The position numbers were made by a program, and so were the translations under genes. From Ganoderma boninense (taxonomy: Eukaryota > Basidiomycota > Agaricomycetes > Polyporales > Polyporaceae), in NCBI GenBank assembly GCA_002900995.3, contig CM035306.1, positions 3,382,100 to 3,446,099 on the forward strand: a stretch of DNA of 64,000 bases, written 5' to 3'. The notes beneath the pieces are model-generated. The model was given only the letters and a program-made list of their open reading frames with translations. It did not search any database and was not told where the DNA came from. The stretch's first letter is position 1. Each line of letters opens with the position of its first letter. Positions 23,277 through 34,390 of the stretch are shown piece after piece.

Positions 23277-25357
23277 CTAGACGAGCTTGTCGATGCCGTG
23301 CATGCCCTCGATGCTCTTCTTGTAGCCGTGGCCCATCGCGTGCGCGCCATGCACCTTCGCCTTCTTGAGCACGCGCGCCATCGCGTCGAGCCCAGCGTCG
23401 AGGTCCGCGAGCGGCGGGCCGAACGAGAGGCGCACGAAGTGGTGGCACGGTGAGTGGAAGAGGTTCCGGCGGTGCGCGGGGTTGATGTCAAAGAAGATGC
23501 CGGGGATGACGATCGTGCGCTCCTTGAGCAGCTCCTCGAAGAACGTCAGGCCGTTGTTTAGAGGGGCGGGCAGCTGCTCGAGGCTCAGCCAGATGTAAAA
23601 GGTGGCCGTGGGCGGCACGAAGACGTGCAGGCCGAGCTCGTCGAGCCGCTGCAGGACGTGGTCGCGCTTCGCCTTGAAGTGCCGCTGGAGCGCGACCTTC
23701 TCGAGGTGGACACGCGCGGGGTCGAGGAGCGGGAGTGCGGCAAGTTGGAGTCTGCACAAGTACGGGGGGAGAGCGTAAATCAAAGCTTCAAGCGCAATAC
23801 AAGGAACAAATGACGTACGGGTGGTTGGCACCACCGTCAAGGAAGGAACCGGACTGCGAAAGCGCAGTGATCAGGTTCTTGGGGCCGAGGACCCAGCACA
23901 CACGCCAACCAGGAAGACGCCAGTTCTATTATTGTGTCGTCGAGTTCAGAGCCGCTAAAAGCTGCGTATGACGTAGGCAAACTAACCTTCGTGAGGCCAT
24001 CCACAATGACGACAGCGTCGCCGTTGACGTTGTCGATGTACTCCGCGGAAGAGACAGACTTGCCGAAGTCCTCCTCTTTTTCAGGGTAAAGATACCAGGA
24101 GTAGAACTGTGGACGAAACTTAGCAGGCACTATGGAGGGAAACTGGCAAGTAATCTAACCTCGTCCAAGATGAGTGTCGCCGAGGCGTCACGGCAGGTGT
24201 CGACCAGGTCCTTCAACTCCTGGCCTTGAATGACCTGGCCAGTAGGGTTGCGAGGGTTCGAGGCGATGATAACCTCGAGCCCTTGCGTCATAATGTCGCG
24301 CTTGATTTGCTGCAGGTCCAGACGGTACCCGTCCTTCTCATCGAGCCTAATGGAAGCCGAAATGAATGGCCAATAAGCGATGTGTTAAAATGCTATTTCG
24401 AGCGTCTTACGCGGTTGGAACGGGAACGAGGCGTTTGAACGCGCTGAGCACCTGGTCATATGCCGTATAGTCGGGGACCTGGTAGGACTTGATTGGTCGC
24501 GACCGTGGTCAGCTCGTTCCTCACACTCCGCCAGATGGCAAAGGCTGTGTGCTTACACAATAGACCTCGCCGATGACGGCGGCAACGCGAGACAGGCCCG
24601 CGCGACCACCGGGCACGATGCAAACGTTCTCGTACGTGTATTGGCTGAGCTTGCCCTGGCGGTAGGTCTCGTTGTAGAGGTTCGCCACTGCCTCGCGCAG
24701 TGCTATTCCCGTCGTGGCAAAGATAGATGAACGTTAGTTCATGTTCATGATGGGCAGATATGATACGGATGCAGTGTGGTCGAGCGTACCTTTGACACCG
24801 GTCGTTGGCGCGTACTCGAGCGAGTCTTCGGGAAGTGGGATGCTGGAGGGACGCTCTGGGGCGTCCGGAATGGGCCCGACCTCCGGGGCACCTTGACCGA
24901 GGTTGGCCCACTCGTGGGAGGAAGCGTAGGAGAATCCATTTGCCATTGCGCGGTCTGAACAGTAAATGACACCGGTGGAGCCTGGGTGCTCGATACCGGG
25001 GACGGTCTCCTCATCCGGGTTGACGGTCTGCGGGAGGGTACCAAGCTGGCCCTTGGGCTTGTGCCCCGCGGACTGGCGGAAAAGCTGGGCGGGGGGTGAG
25101 CGTTAGCTAATGGGGCGAACGGTTTGAGGGTGACAAGACACGTACTCGATGGGCCTCAGACTCCTTCTCATGGCGGGCATGCCTGACAACCTCCATGACC
25201 TTGTGTTGTTGGATGGTGAGCGAGTGAATGGAAAGGGAGGAAGAGGAAGAGAGAGGATGAAACGTACAACATCGCGGAGGTGGAGTGGAGTGGATCGGCC
25301 GGACCTGGTCAGGGGCGTGCTGGTGCCCGAAACAAGAGGCGTGCTTGGGCTGGACAT
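23277..25357 (-). CDS. PLP-dependent class-I/II aminotransferase
   Basis: Fold-type-I aminotransferase, likely acting on aromatic, branched or kynurenine-type amino acids. The exact substrate is unknown. After a Ser/Thr/Pro-rich leader of about 80 residues come FSYASSHEWANLGQGAPEVG, DSLEYAPTTGVKALREAVANLYN, NVCIVPGGRAGLSRV, VIIASNPRNPTGQV, TLILDEFYSWY, and the Schiff-base lysine in VIVDGLTKNWRLPGWRVCW. The C-terminal domain includes TATFYIWLSLEQLP and FVRLSFGPPLADLD. At least seven introns. The ATG at 25357 faces the arginase ATG across 437 bp, so a common nitrogen-responsive promoter is possible. Confidence 0.9.
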
Positions 25358-25794
25358 GACAGCGAACTAGGGGGGGTAGCGGCAGCGAAAGCAAGGGAGG
25401 AGAGGGGGTTTCTTGGGAGGGGGACGAGTGGGCGCAAGGAAATATATAGCAGACATCAGCGATGGATCCATCAGGAAAGATGTCGCCGCGAAAAGGCAGA
25501 AGGCAGGACGCGTGCAGGGATGGGGCGCGGTTGCCAGAGCCTAACCTCGTAGAGACCAGACACGATCCCGGCCAATAACAAGCAGTAACAGCTCCAGGCG
25601 TATTCTTAGGCACCGCCGCCTAGATTAGATTAGATGCACGCTCAAAAAAGTCGTCGTGTCATTCCCCGGACCTTGTCCCCGTGCAATTGCGGAGACGCCC
25701 GGCAGACGGTCTTAAGCACCTTCTCTTCGTCTTGGCTGGCCCATTCCCCTCGTTTGCGCGGCATCGACCCATAGACCACGAATACTCGCTCCTA
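25358..25794. promoter_or_regulatory. Shared divergent promoter, aminotransferase/arginase
   Basis: 437 bp separating two divergent amino-acid catabolism genes. It contains three consecutive TAGAT units around 25620-25635. No GATA-factor site array was evident to the eye. Confidence 0.5.
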
Positions 25795-27235
25795 ATGGCC
25801 TCCCATCTCGAGTCCTCCGTCTCACACCTAGAATCCTCCGTTTCCCGCTTCCTCCCCGACCCCAAAACCGTCGCCGTAAGCCATGTCTTCCTCTCAGCCC
25901 GTCTTTGGCCGATTCTGACCATACAAAAGATTATTGGTTGCCCATTCAGGTGAGTCTTCACTCCTGGCAACTCCGACGTATATGAAACACCTGCACCATG
26001 CGATTCCAGCGGCGGCCAGGTGTGTACCAACCGTTTTGCCGACGTTCCAGACGCTCATCCTTCATCCCAGGCGAAGGTCGGTGTTGACGGGGGCCCGATC
26101 CACCTGGTCGAAGCCGGCTTGCCTCAGCAGCTCTCAGAGCTTGGCTGGCAGGTCAATTTCGACGGTCACCACCAATTTGAAGAGATCAGGACCGAGGACG
26201 ACCCTCCAATCGGCAAGCTCAAGAACCCCCGTTTCGTCTCTACCGTTTGCAAGGCAGTTGCGCAGGTCGTCGGCCAGCATGCCAAGAAGGGCCAGCTACC
26301 GCTCACCCTCGGCGGCGACCATTCTCTGGTATGTATGACCCGCATGCAGTCTCATTTAATTTTCCGTCGTAGAACTCATCCTCCAAGCGAGAATAGGCCA
26401 TGGGTACGATTTCCGGGACACTCGAGTGCGTCACCTATTCCGCTGTACCCCCCGCCGTTATGTGCTGACGAGTGTCAACGTGTCGTAGGAAGTACCCCGA
26501 CGCATGCGTTGTCTGGGTAGACGCACACGCTGACATCAATACCGCCGAGACCACGGACTCCGGTACGTCCGCACCCCCAAATCCGCCCGCGATCCCCGTT
26601 TTCGGCTCCCCCGCGCCTTTTGCCTCAGCCCCGTGCCCCCCTGCTTCTCGTTCTGACCTGCGCATCGCCCGTTACAGGCAACATCCACGGCATGCCGCTC
26701 TCCTTCCTGCTCGGCATCGGGCCCAAGGTGGACGAGTTCGCGTGGGTGAAGCCGCTGCTCAAGACGCACCGCCTCGTGTACATCGGCCTGCGCGACGTCG
26801 ACCAGGGCGAGCGCCGCATCCTCAAGGAGAACGGCATCAAGGCGTTCAGCATGCACGAGGTCGACAAGTACGGCATCGGCCGCGTCGTCGAGATGGCCCT
26901 CGACCACGTCAACCCCGGCCGCAAGCTCCCCATCCACCTCAGCTTCGACATCGACGCCCTCGACCCTGCCGTCGCGCCCTCGACCGGCACGCCCGTGCGT
27001 GGTGGGCTGACGTTCAGGGAAGGGCACTACATCTGCGAAGCGGTGTACGAGACCGGCTGTCTGGTCGCGGTGGACATCATGGAGGTGAACCCATCGCTGG
27101 AGGACCAGGAGAGCGTCAAGCAGACGGTCGCGGTGGGCTGCTCAATCGTCCGGTCCGCACTGGGTAAGTTGTGTGCTTGACACTTCGGGAGTTGGAAGGC
27201 ACTGACACCCTGTTGCAGGCGAGACCTTGCTTTGA
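25795..27235 (+). CDS. Arginase
   Basis: Manganese enzyme that hydrolyses arginine to ornithine and urea in the cytosol. All metal-binding motifs are present: LTLGGDHSL, VVWVDAHADINT, and LSFDIDALDPAVAPSTGTPVRGG, plus GNIHGMPLSFLLG and the late VDIMEVNP. Exons 25795-25875, 25930-25949, 26010-26019 and 26071-26328 join in frame to give KTVAIIGCPFSGGQAKVGVD, the conserved N-terminal arginase segment. The second and third exons are only 20 and 10 nt. The N-terminus carries a direct duplication, SHLESSV twice (25801-25842). The last exon is tiny and ends ETLL. It is divergent from the aminotransferase and convergent with the F-box gene. Confidence 0.95.
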
Positions 27236-27417
27236 GTGTACATATCATGAAGTGTATTATGTTAGATGTAGTATACTTCCTGTATAAAATACACTGAATT
27301 CCACATGTAAGCGTACAGTGCTGTGTGTAATGATACAGATGTTCGGATGGTGCGGTAAAGGGAGAGTGAGGTAGGACATGTTCACATAAATCAGGATGAA
27401 ATCTAGGGAATGGATGA

Positions 27418-29357
27418 CTACTGCGTACCCGCGACTGCGATGTTGTCTACATGATGCCGCAGACTCACCGTCACAACGTCAGGAAACTCCACGGTCTCCA
27501 AATGCTCTAGCCGTGAGCCTGCAGAAGCTCTCGCGAAACAACACCGCTCCACGCACCACAAGTCGTCCACCGACGGCTGCTCCCACCACGTTACGCGCAT
27601 CTTCTTGAGCTCCGGACAGACGATCTCGCCCTCCTCCTCGCCTTCCGTCTCTGCCTCGTCCTCCTGGTCCCACTCTAACCTCTCTGTTCCCTCCTCCTCG
27701 TGCGGCAGCGGCTCCTCCCTCGTCCTAGCAGCGAGCGCCGCGAAAACCTGCGTCGCGAGCTCGGGATGCAGCCTCAGCTCCAGGCTCTCCAGCCTCGGCA
27801 CGCTCTCCCACAACCTCCGGAACCGTCCCACCTGGCCTCGCCCGACACTCCAACTGCTGCTTCCTTCATCCCCATCATCGTCTCTCTCCCTGTTCCCGTT
27901 CCTGTCTCCGTCCCCGCCTGCAGTATACGGAGCGATGACGACGGAGAGGTGGACAAGCCCAGGGAGCGGCACGGCCTTGAAGCCCTCGCAGAGGCGCGCG
28001 ACCGGGCTCAGACGGTGGTACCCGCGTCTTGAAGACCACCGTTCGTCCTCCGACACCTGCCATTCGACACGTAGCGCCGGCGGCCTCTCCTCCTCTTCCT
28101 CTTCTTCCTCTTCGTCTCCCTGGTCCCCTACGACCGTTCTCGGAGGCCACGCAGGGGCGGGGTTGGAATAAAGCGAAGCAAAGCCGGGGCTGTGGAGGAC
28201 GAACGTGGCGCGACGGACGGCGTGCGCGAGGTCGTCGAGCGCGGGGCAGTCCTCGTAGACGGGCGCCTCGACGCGTCCGGAGAAGCGGAGCGCGACGCCG
28301 GTGGCGAGCGGAAAGTCGACGTGCGGCAGGATGGAGAACGCCGCGTCGTGCGCGGGGTCGACCGCGAGCGCGAGGCGGCGCAGGTGCCGGAGCTGTGCGG
28401 GCGGCTCGTCGTGGAGCTCGTCGAGGGAGCCCCCGGACTGCGACTCCGTGGTTGCGGAGCGCGCGAGGTCCGCCTTGGCGGTGGGGATGCGCAGGGCGAG
28501 GATCTCGAGCTCGGGGCTGTGGCGGAGGGTGTGCAGGAGCGCGGCGAGCGGCGGGGCGGGCCCGCATGAGAGCTCGAGGCGGATGAGGCGCTCGTAGGGG
28601 AGCCAAGGGATGGAGATGCTGTGTGCGTGGAGGATGCGGAGGGGCGGCATGGCGTTGTCGAGGAGGGACGCGCGGACGGTGGCGAAGCCGGATCCAGTGT
28701 TGGACCGGGCGTTGTCGAGCCAGAGCTTCTCGAGGTGCGGGACGGGGCACTTGCCGAGCGTGTCGAGGACGAGCGCGACCTGCTCCGACGAGGTGAGGAC
28801 GACGCCCAGCTCGCGGATGCGTATCGAGTGGTCGCCGATCACGCTCGCGATCCCAAGGACGTCGTAGACCGCGCTCGCGTCGTGGCCGACTTTGCCGCGG
28901 ACATGGATAGGGTGGACGAAGAGGACGGAGAGCGGGAAGGTGCCGGCTCGCTCGAGCATCTCATTAACCATGATGCGGTTCGAGAAGGAGCCGGTGACAC
29001 GGATGAATGTCCAGAGGCGTGGTCGGGTCAACATGAGACTGCGCCAGTGAGAGCAGACATGGGAAAGGGCGATGACGTTAGCCCAGAGCGGAACGGGTTT
29101 CGGAGCGTACGGATTGCGGTATGGGTCGTATGCCCCTCCCGCAGTGTTACCGGAAGGACTTCGCTGGTGTGCTACAGCATGAGTTCATGCTGCGGAAGCT
29201 GTATATGTGGACGCACCTCTGGTCCCTTTTCGCCAGGAAAGTACATGAGGCCACGCATGGCGTGGAATATCTCCTCGAGGATATCGTCCGGGAAGTCGGT
29301 GAGTCGAATCATGGGGTGAGATGGCGAAGAGCAATGTCGAACTGGTTCGTAGTACAT
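27418..29357 (-). CDS. F-box protein with leucine-rich C-terminal region
   Basis: Likely substrate-recognition subunit of an SCF ubiquitin ligase. The F-box is IRLTDFPDDILEEIFHAM at the N-terminus. After one intron (about 29170-29212, ending CACCAG) come LWANVIALSHVCSHWRSLMLTRPRLW, typical of the large Agaricomycete F-box families. The remaining ~500 residues contain leucine-rich repeat-like segments (HLEKLWLD, PPLRILHAHSIS, SPELEILALRI, HLRRLALAV, LESLELRL, ELKKMRVTWWEQP) with acidic low-complexity inserts. The first ATG is at 29357. An alternative ATG at 29312 starts exactly at the F-box. Target unknown. Confidence 0.85.
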
Positions 29358-29920
29358 GGTGAAGTCAAAGATCGTTTGGATGGGTGAAGCTAGGATTCTG
29401 GGCTTGTGAAGAGCGCACGTGTCCTTGGGGAGAGGCGGTGGGGGCAAGGCGATGGCGACGATGGCAGTTGGAGGCCAAAAGTTGAGAGGATGCGGAGACA
29501 AGATGCGTAGAAACCATTGCGTACCGCAGCGAAGTGGCTTGCGTCGCCGCCAGTGCGCCAGTTTTCACCGTCAAAACCGAGTCAAAACCGCCTCCGACAA
29601 CTCGGAGTCCCAGCCCAACTGCAATCGCCCCGTTCATGTGACTACGCGCGACCACGTGGCAAATGCACGCGTCGCGCGCCACATGAAGTTCTTGAAACAG
29701 AGCCGTTCAACTTGAAGCGTCGAGTGAATGCGTATCTGGCAAGTACACCAAGGACGCTTTGAGTCGGGTGCCAGCGCTAGTAGTCGACTCATTGCGCGTG
29801 ATGGAGACGAACATCATAACTTGAATGGAAACGCGAAGTAGGTCCGGACTTGGCTTCGAGGCATTTAGGGAGCCTCTGGCGCCATCACTATGGCAGTTAT
29901 GTACATTTCACTATTAATCT
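29358..29920. other. Intergenic region upstream of the F-box gene
   Basis: 563 bp between the F-box start and the 3' end of the secreted-protein gene. Nothing else is recognised. Confidence 0.5.
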
Positions 29921-30952
29921 TCAGGTTGAATGGTGACGGTCAAGAGGATGACGATCCCATCCACAAGGAAACCTATGAAAGTACACGCCAACAGTCAGAT
30001 CAATTAGCGCTGAACTCACATGAAACTGAGGATGGGCCTAGTACAGTGGCTGACGCCGTCGGTACCGGGCATGATCCCAGTTATGCTCTGCGCGAATAAG
30101 TAATTCCTCCATAACTCTTTATCCACTGCCCCTAAAACAAGCTCATCGCTGAAAGGGAGAGTCAGTATTCGACACGATGTACCATTCGGGGAAACGTACC
30201 GTCCGATATTGTACCCGTGGTCCACAAGGTGGTTTTTGCTTGGAAGCACTGAAAGTAGTAACACATTCTTGTCAGCGCTGCAGACCGACTGACAATTAAT
30301 GAAGACGTATGCAAGGAAAAGGGCACCGCTGTTAGCCTGGGGACCATTGTCACGCCAAACCCAACGGCGATAACGTGAACATCCCTAACAATAGGTCACG
30401 ATAGTGCAAGCACAAGACAGTAGGACTCACCGGAAGTGGTTCCCGCCGAGCAAGCTCTCGAGACACGTTCCAAGGATATGGCGGAACTCAACCGCCTGGT
30501 CCATCGATCCATTGCCGTCGCCGAGATTAGCTGTTTTGGGTGTTCCAAGATGAAATCCAAGGCACTCTTGAGAGCTGTGTTCGCAGCACGCGCAGTGAGA
30601 GCGCAGGATCGCATGAGACGCGGTCACGCTAAGGGACCAAACATCAGTATGAACTGAGTGTGCGCTTTTCGAGAAGGGCATTTACAAGTCGATGGCCTGG
30701 GTGTAGTTCAGGATCCTCTTGTCAGTGAGCACATCTGGGGAGCTCAACCCTGAGATGATCACCTGCAAGACGCATCGGGGTAAGAAATCGTCCTCAGTGG
30801 CGACGAAAGGTCGTGCAGGATGGGCGCACATTCGGCGGCGAGGCGTCGTCGGAAATGCTCCCGCCGCCCAGCGCGAGGTCGAGGAAGTCAGCCGCACGCT
30901 TCTGTATGGCCGCAAAGGTGCATATGAGGCCGAAGATGGTGAGTAGCTTCAT
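29921..30952 (-). CDS. Small secreted Cys-containing protein, unknown function
   Basis: Fragmented gene with at least six small exons. The N-terminus MKLLTIFGLICTFAAIQKRAAD is a signal peptide ending at a KR site. Joining exons gives NVIISGLSSPDVLTDKRILNYTQAID, then ECLGFHLGTPKTANLGDGNG, FRHILGTCLESLLGGNHFR, RRWVWRDNGPQANSGALFLA and SKNHLVDHGYNIGRDELVLGAV. From memory, the GTCxExxxGGNHFR and HxxVxxGYNxGRD motifs occur in a family of uncharacterised secreted proteins of wood- and litter-decay mushrooms; no function is known to me. The predicted product, near 230 residues, seems short at the C-terminus compared with that family. The end may instead be at 30016 if the last intron is not spliced. 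Several exon borders are uncertain. Confidence 0.55.
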
Positions 30953-31952
30953 ACCTAGAAGACAAGAGTCGCTGGTGACAAGGAAGTAGTCACGAGCGGC
31001 GAGATACAAGAGTAGGGTTGAGGATTGACGACTGTCGACCTGACGAGAGACAATGCGGGCATGCAGGGCTTTATACCACGCCGCCATATCCGGTTACGAG
31101 ACCATCTTCGTCGGCTGACGAATTGTTGAGCCGAGGAACCAAGTTCGTGAAGTCCAGAAAGACCCAAGTTGGTGCAGCTGCCCAGGCTCGAACGTTGCGC
31201 TCTGGTGCGAAGCTTCAACGAAACGCCGTTCCTAATAACTCCGAGCACGCGATGGAGGCACTGACGTTTTATTCCCCAGGCTGCTCTTCCACCTAAGGGG
31301 GTTGGTGGTTAGAGGACTTGGAGACCCGCTGACATAGTATGCGCCGGGAATTGCTGCTATCGCAATGCCGACATTTGGTTGGAGTCCTGGATGGGCCAGT
31401 TTATGGAGTTCGTGTGAGGAAGCTGAAGCTTGCAAGAGCTGACTTGGAGTCCTGGCGACAGTGAACGGCTGAGAGCGTGGGCGGGGTCCCTGCCGGAGAA
31501 CACGACAGGTCACAAGCACGTGCCCATCGCATCACTTTATATAATCTGTCACCTTGCTCCCTGGGCGCTTTTAGCAGTTCACCAGCATCTTCATCTGATT
31601 CCCCTCATGAATCCCAAGCTTACAAAAACGTACACATACGTTCATGGCTTCCTCTCACCAAACGTTCCATCAACTTTTTACGCGGTGGTAGTCTCGGCCA
31701 GTATTCCCCTGGCTAACTCTGAGTCACTGCAGTCGGCTTGTGGAGATTGCTGAAAACAAACGCTATAGATTCCAGCCGTCGTGCTTATATGAAGAAGTGC
31801 GTATCAATAGTAGATGGTGTGTGCATAATGTCTCGCCGTAGGGAAGCCATCCGTCAGCCAACGGCCAGCCAACCTCTGGCCCCGATTGAAATTATTCATT
31901 CCATGACACTACTCTCTGCCCCTCCCACCCCTCCCCGCCCCGCCATACGGAC
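30953..31952. other. Intergenic region between divergent genes
   Basis: 1.0 kb separating the secreted-protein start from the Zn(II)2Cys6 regulator start. No gene, repeat or RNA recognised. Confidence 0.5.
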
Positions 31953-33976
31953 ATGCAGGTGCCCGGGAACTATCTTCAACCCAACGTGCTGGCCACGGCT
32001 CGCCATTCATCATTCAAGCCAGTATCTCCACGTCGCAATGGTGGTCGAGTCCGCGATCAAGCTCGTGCACACTGGCAGACGGCAATTTCTCCTCCACCTG
32101 CTCCGAGAGCGCCCGCTTTGCACCCACTCGTTTATGCGCAACAGCTCGGCTGGTCTGGCGTCCAAACCAATCCTGGCAACAACGCTCCAATCCAAGCTCA
32201 GAATCCAGGCGCATATGGACAAGTCCACTCCACGTCGGTGTCGCCTCCCGCCTTTCCGCCTGTACCGCCGCTCGCCACGACCGCGCCAACGTACCCGCTC
32301 GGCAACTTCCCTTATTACGGCGGAAACTTTCTAGCATCCCAGGCGCCCCAGCTGTCTCACCAAGCGGCGACCTCGGCCATACGACAGCAGGACTTGGCAG
32401 CTTATCCCACCCAGTTCTTCCATCCTCAGGCCGCATACCAACACCAGCTGCTCGTCCCTGTCTTCGTCCAGAGCAAAAGCCCTTCCCCTACCACAGGGCC
32501 CACGCAGCCGGCGACAGGCGCTCCAGAGCCCAAAGATCCTTTCATCTACGTCCAGCCCCCACCCGACGCTCTGAGCACTGAGCGTGGTCGAGAGCTCTTC
32601 CGACGCCCGCCAAGGACACGCATCAGGGTGGCGCAGGCTTGCGAGCCATGTAGGAAGCGGAAGAGCAAGGTACTTCATTCTCTCTCCCCCGACCCAAATG
32701 CCGGTCTGCCTTCATGCGCGACCTTATTTTGTCAGTGTACAGGCGCGAAACCGAAGTGCAAGCGCTGCGATAAGAAGAATTTGGAATGCGTCTACGTCGA
32801 AGACCACCGCGCGAACAGGCTCAGAGGCATGCGAGGCCGCATGGTGGCATCCGTCCCTGTGACCGAGCTGGACGAAGACTACGACGGCGACAGCACCCTG
32901 CCGCCTTGCCCGCCTGCCGGCCCTTCGTACTCGTCCTCGTCTGCATACTCTTGCTCGTCTGGCTATTCTTCCGGGAGTCCCCTTGACAGTACTCTTCCGC
33001 CGCCATCGTCTCGCAGTTCTACGTCTGAAACGCCGAGTTTGCCGCGTCCTATCTGTACCTCGACCCGCATCCGCCCTCTAGCCGAGCCCCCTTCGATACC
33101 TCAGTCTGGCACTGGTATCAACGGCTCTGCACAAAATCCTTCCGTTATTGACCCTTCCACCGTTATTGCCCGTGCTGTAGGCTTCACTGACGCGCAAACG
33201 ACCATGCCCTCCCAACCTACCGCCACGGGGTCCGGTTTGATGTCTTATCAGCAAAACGCTTTGCAGTCTCAGCAAATCTCCTCGTGTGTTCATGACCTCT
33301 CCAACCTAGGCCCGCAGCGAGTCCAGAACATGCAACCCTCAAGCTGTCTGCCGTACGTACTGGGCCGATTGAGGCTTCTCATACGTTACTTGCCATATCT
33401 CAACGTAAATCCTCCCACAGTCCACCGAGAGGCATTTCTGGAATGTCCAGGCCTCGCTCAACGCCTCTCACGCAAGACATGTACCATGCGTCTATGAACC
33501 CTTCGCGTGGCGTAGGTCAGCGCCTCGCGGCGGTGGCGAAGGAAATAGAGGTGCCATTGCTGTTTGCGCCTCCGCCACCCCTGGGCCGGGATCGTTCCTC
33601 GTCATCCTCTTCGCATCCACATGGCGCCCGATCAGGCGCGCAGACGCCGACCGACTATTTCTCCTTCCCCCTCCCAGCGGCGTCCCGGTCGTCGTCGAGC
33701 AGCTCTCAACCACAGCAACAAGCGCAGAGCGTTCAGTACGTACCGCCACCCATGCAGGCGACGAAGTCGGACGGCGTGGCGAGCGGATTGACGCAGATGA
33801 ACTTGGAGTCGATGGCATCAGGCGGCATACCGGTGCCGGGCAGCCTCGTGTCGGCGATGTCGGGACAGGATTGGGAAGGGGGTTACGGTTTCGAGTACGA
33901 AGACTGGTTCCACTCGTTTGCCGAGGGCCTTCCGGATTCGCTGCCGTCCGGCGGCGACCTGTCGTTCTATCGTTAG
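31953..33976 (+). CDS. Zn(II)2Cys6 transcription factor
   Basis: Fungal-specific nuclear regulator with a zinc binuclear cluster. A Pro/Gln/Ala/Tyr-rich N-terminal region of about 220 residues precedes the DNA-binding domain CEPCRKRKSKC, then CKRCDKKNLECVY, with the six cysteines complete once a 74-nt intron is removed between the third basic cluster and the third Cys (residues ~230-260). The downstream region is Ser/Pro/Thr-rich with acidic patches and low-complexity repeats. It contains no clear fungal_trans middle-homology domain. The last exon joins as LPPPRGISGMSRPRS and ends SGGDLSFYR. The target pathway is unknown. It lies just upstream of the White-Collar-2-like gene. Confidence 0.85.
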
Positions 33977-34390
33977 TCGCTCTTGAGCCGCCAATGAAAA
34001 CATGTTTCCCGCGCTTCCATCGCCTCTGTGGCCGCTGTTTAGTGCGCCCGCCCTCTGGTGCGACATGCGACATGGCTTAGAAGGCGGTCTCGAGCAGTGG
34101 CTAGGGCGCGACGGTGGGGGTCCGGAAGCATTTGTCGAACGACTGAGGACCCATATGGACCCACGATCTTCCCGGTTGCCTGCTTACGTACTTGCCTATA
34201 AGTGGAAATGACGCCCGGCAATGGATCGGGAGCTGTCAATGCTCCTGTCCAAATTGCAGAGAGAGCACCTCTCCGCGCCGCAAACAGGCGTTCGATATGC
34301 TCCGTCCCTGTCCTCCTCCCAATGCTTCCCTCACCTCTCTTCCTAACACCATCACAAGCCCCACCCGTGCACCCCTGCGCGCCGCCACAG
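33977..34390. other. Region between TF gene and PAS/GATA gene; CT-rich leader
   Basis: 414 bp. The second half is pyrimidine-rich (runs of CTCCTC and CCCT), typical of a fungal promoter or 5' leader. The reading frame of the next gene stays open back to an ATG at 34202, so the true start could lie here. Confidence 0.45.

Noticed and set aside
27875..28750. 291-residue Arg/Pro-rich frame within the F-box gene
   Set aside because: Shadow frame of the GC-rich leucine-rich-repeat exon.
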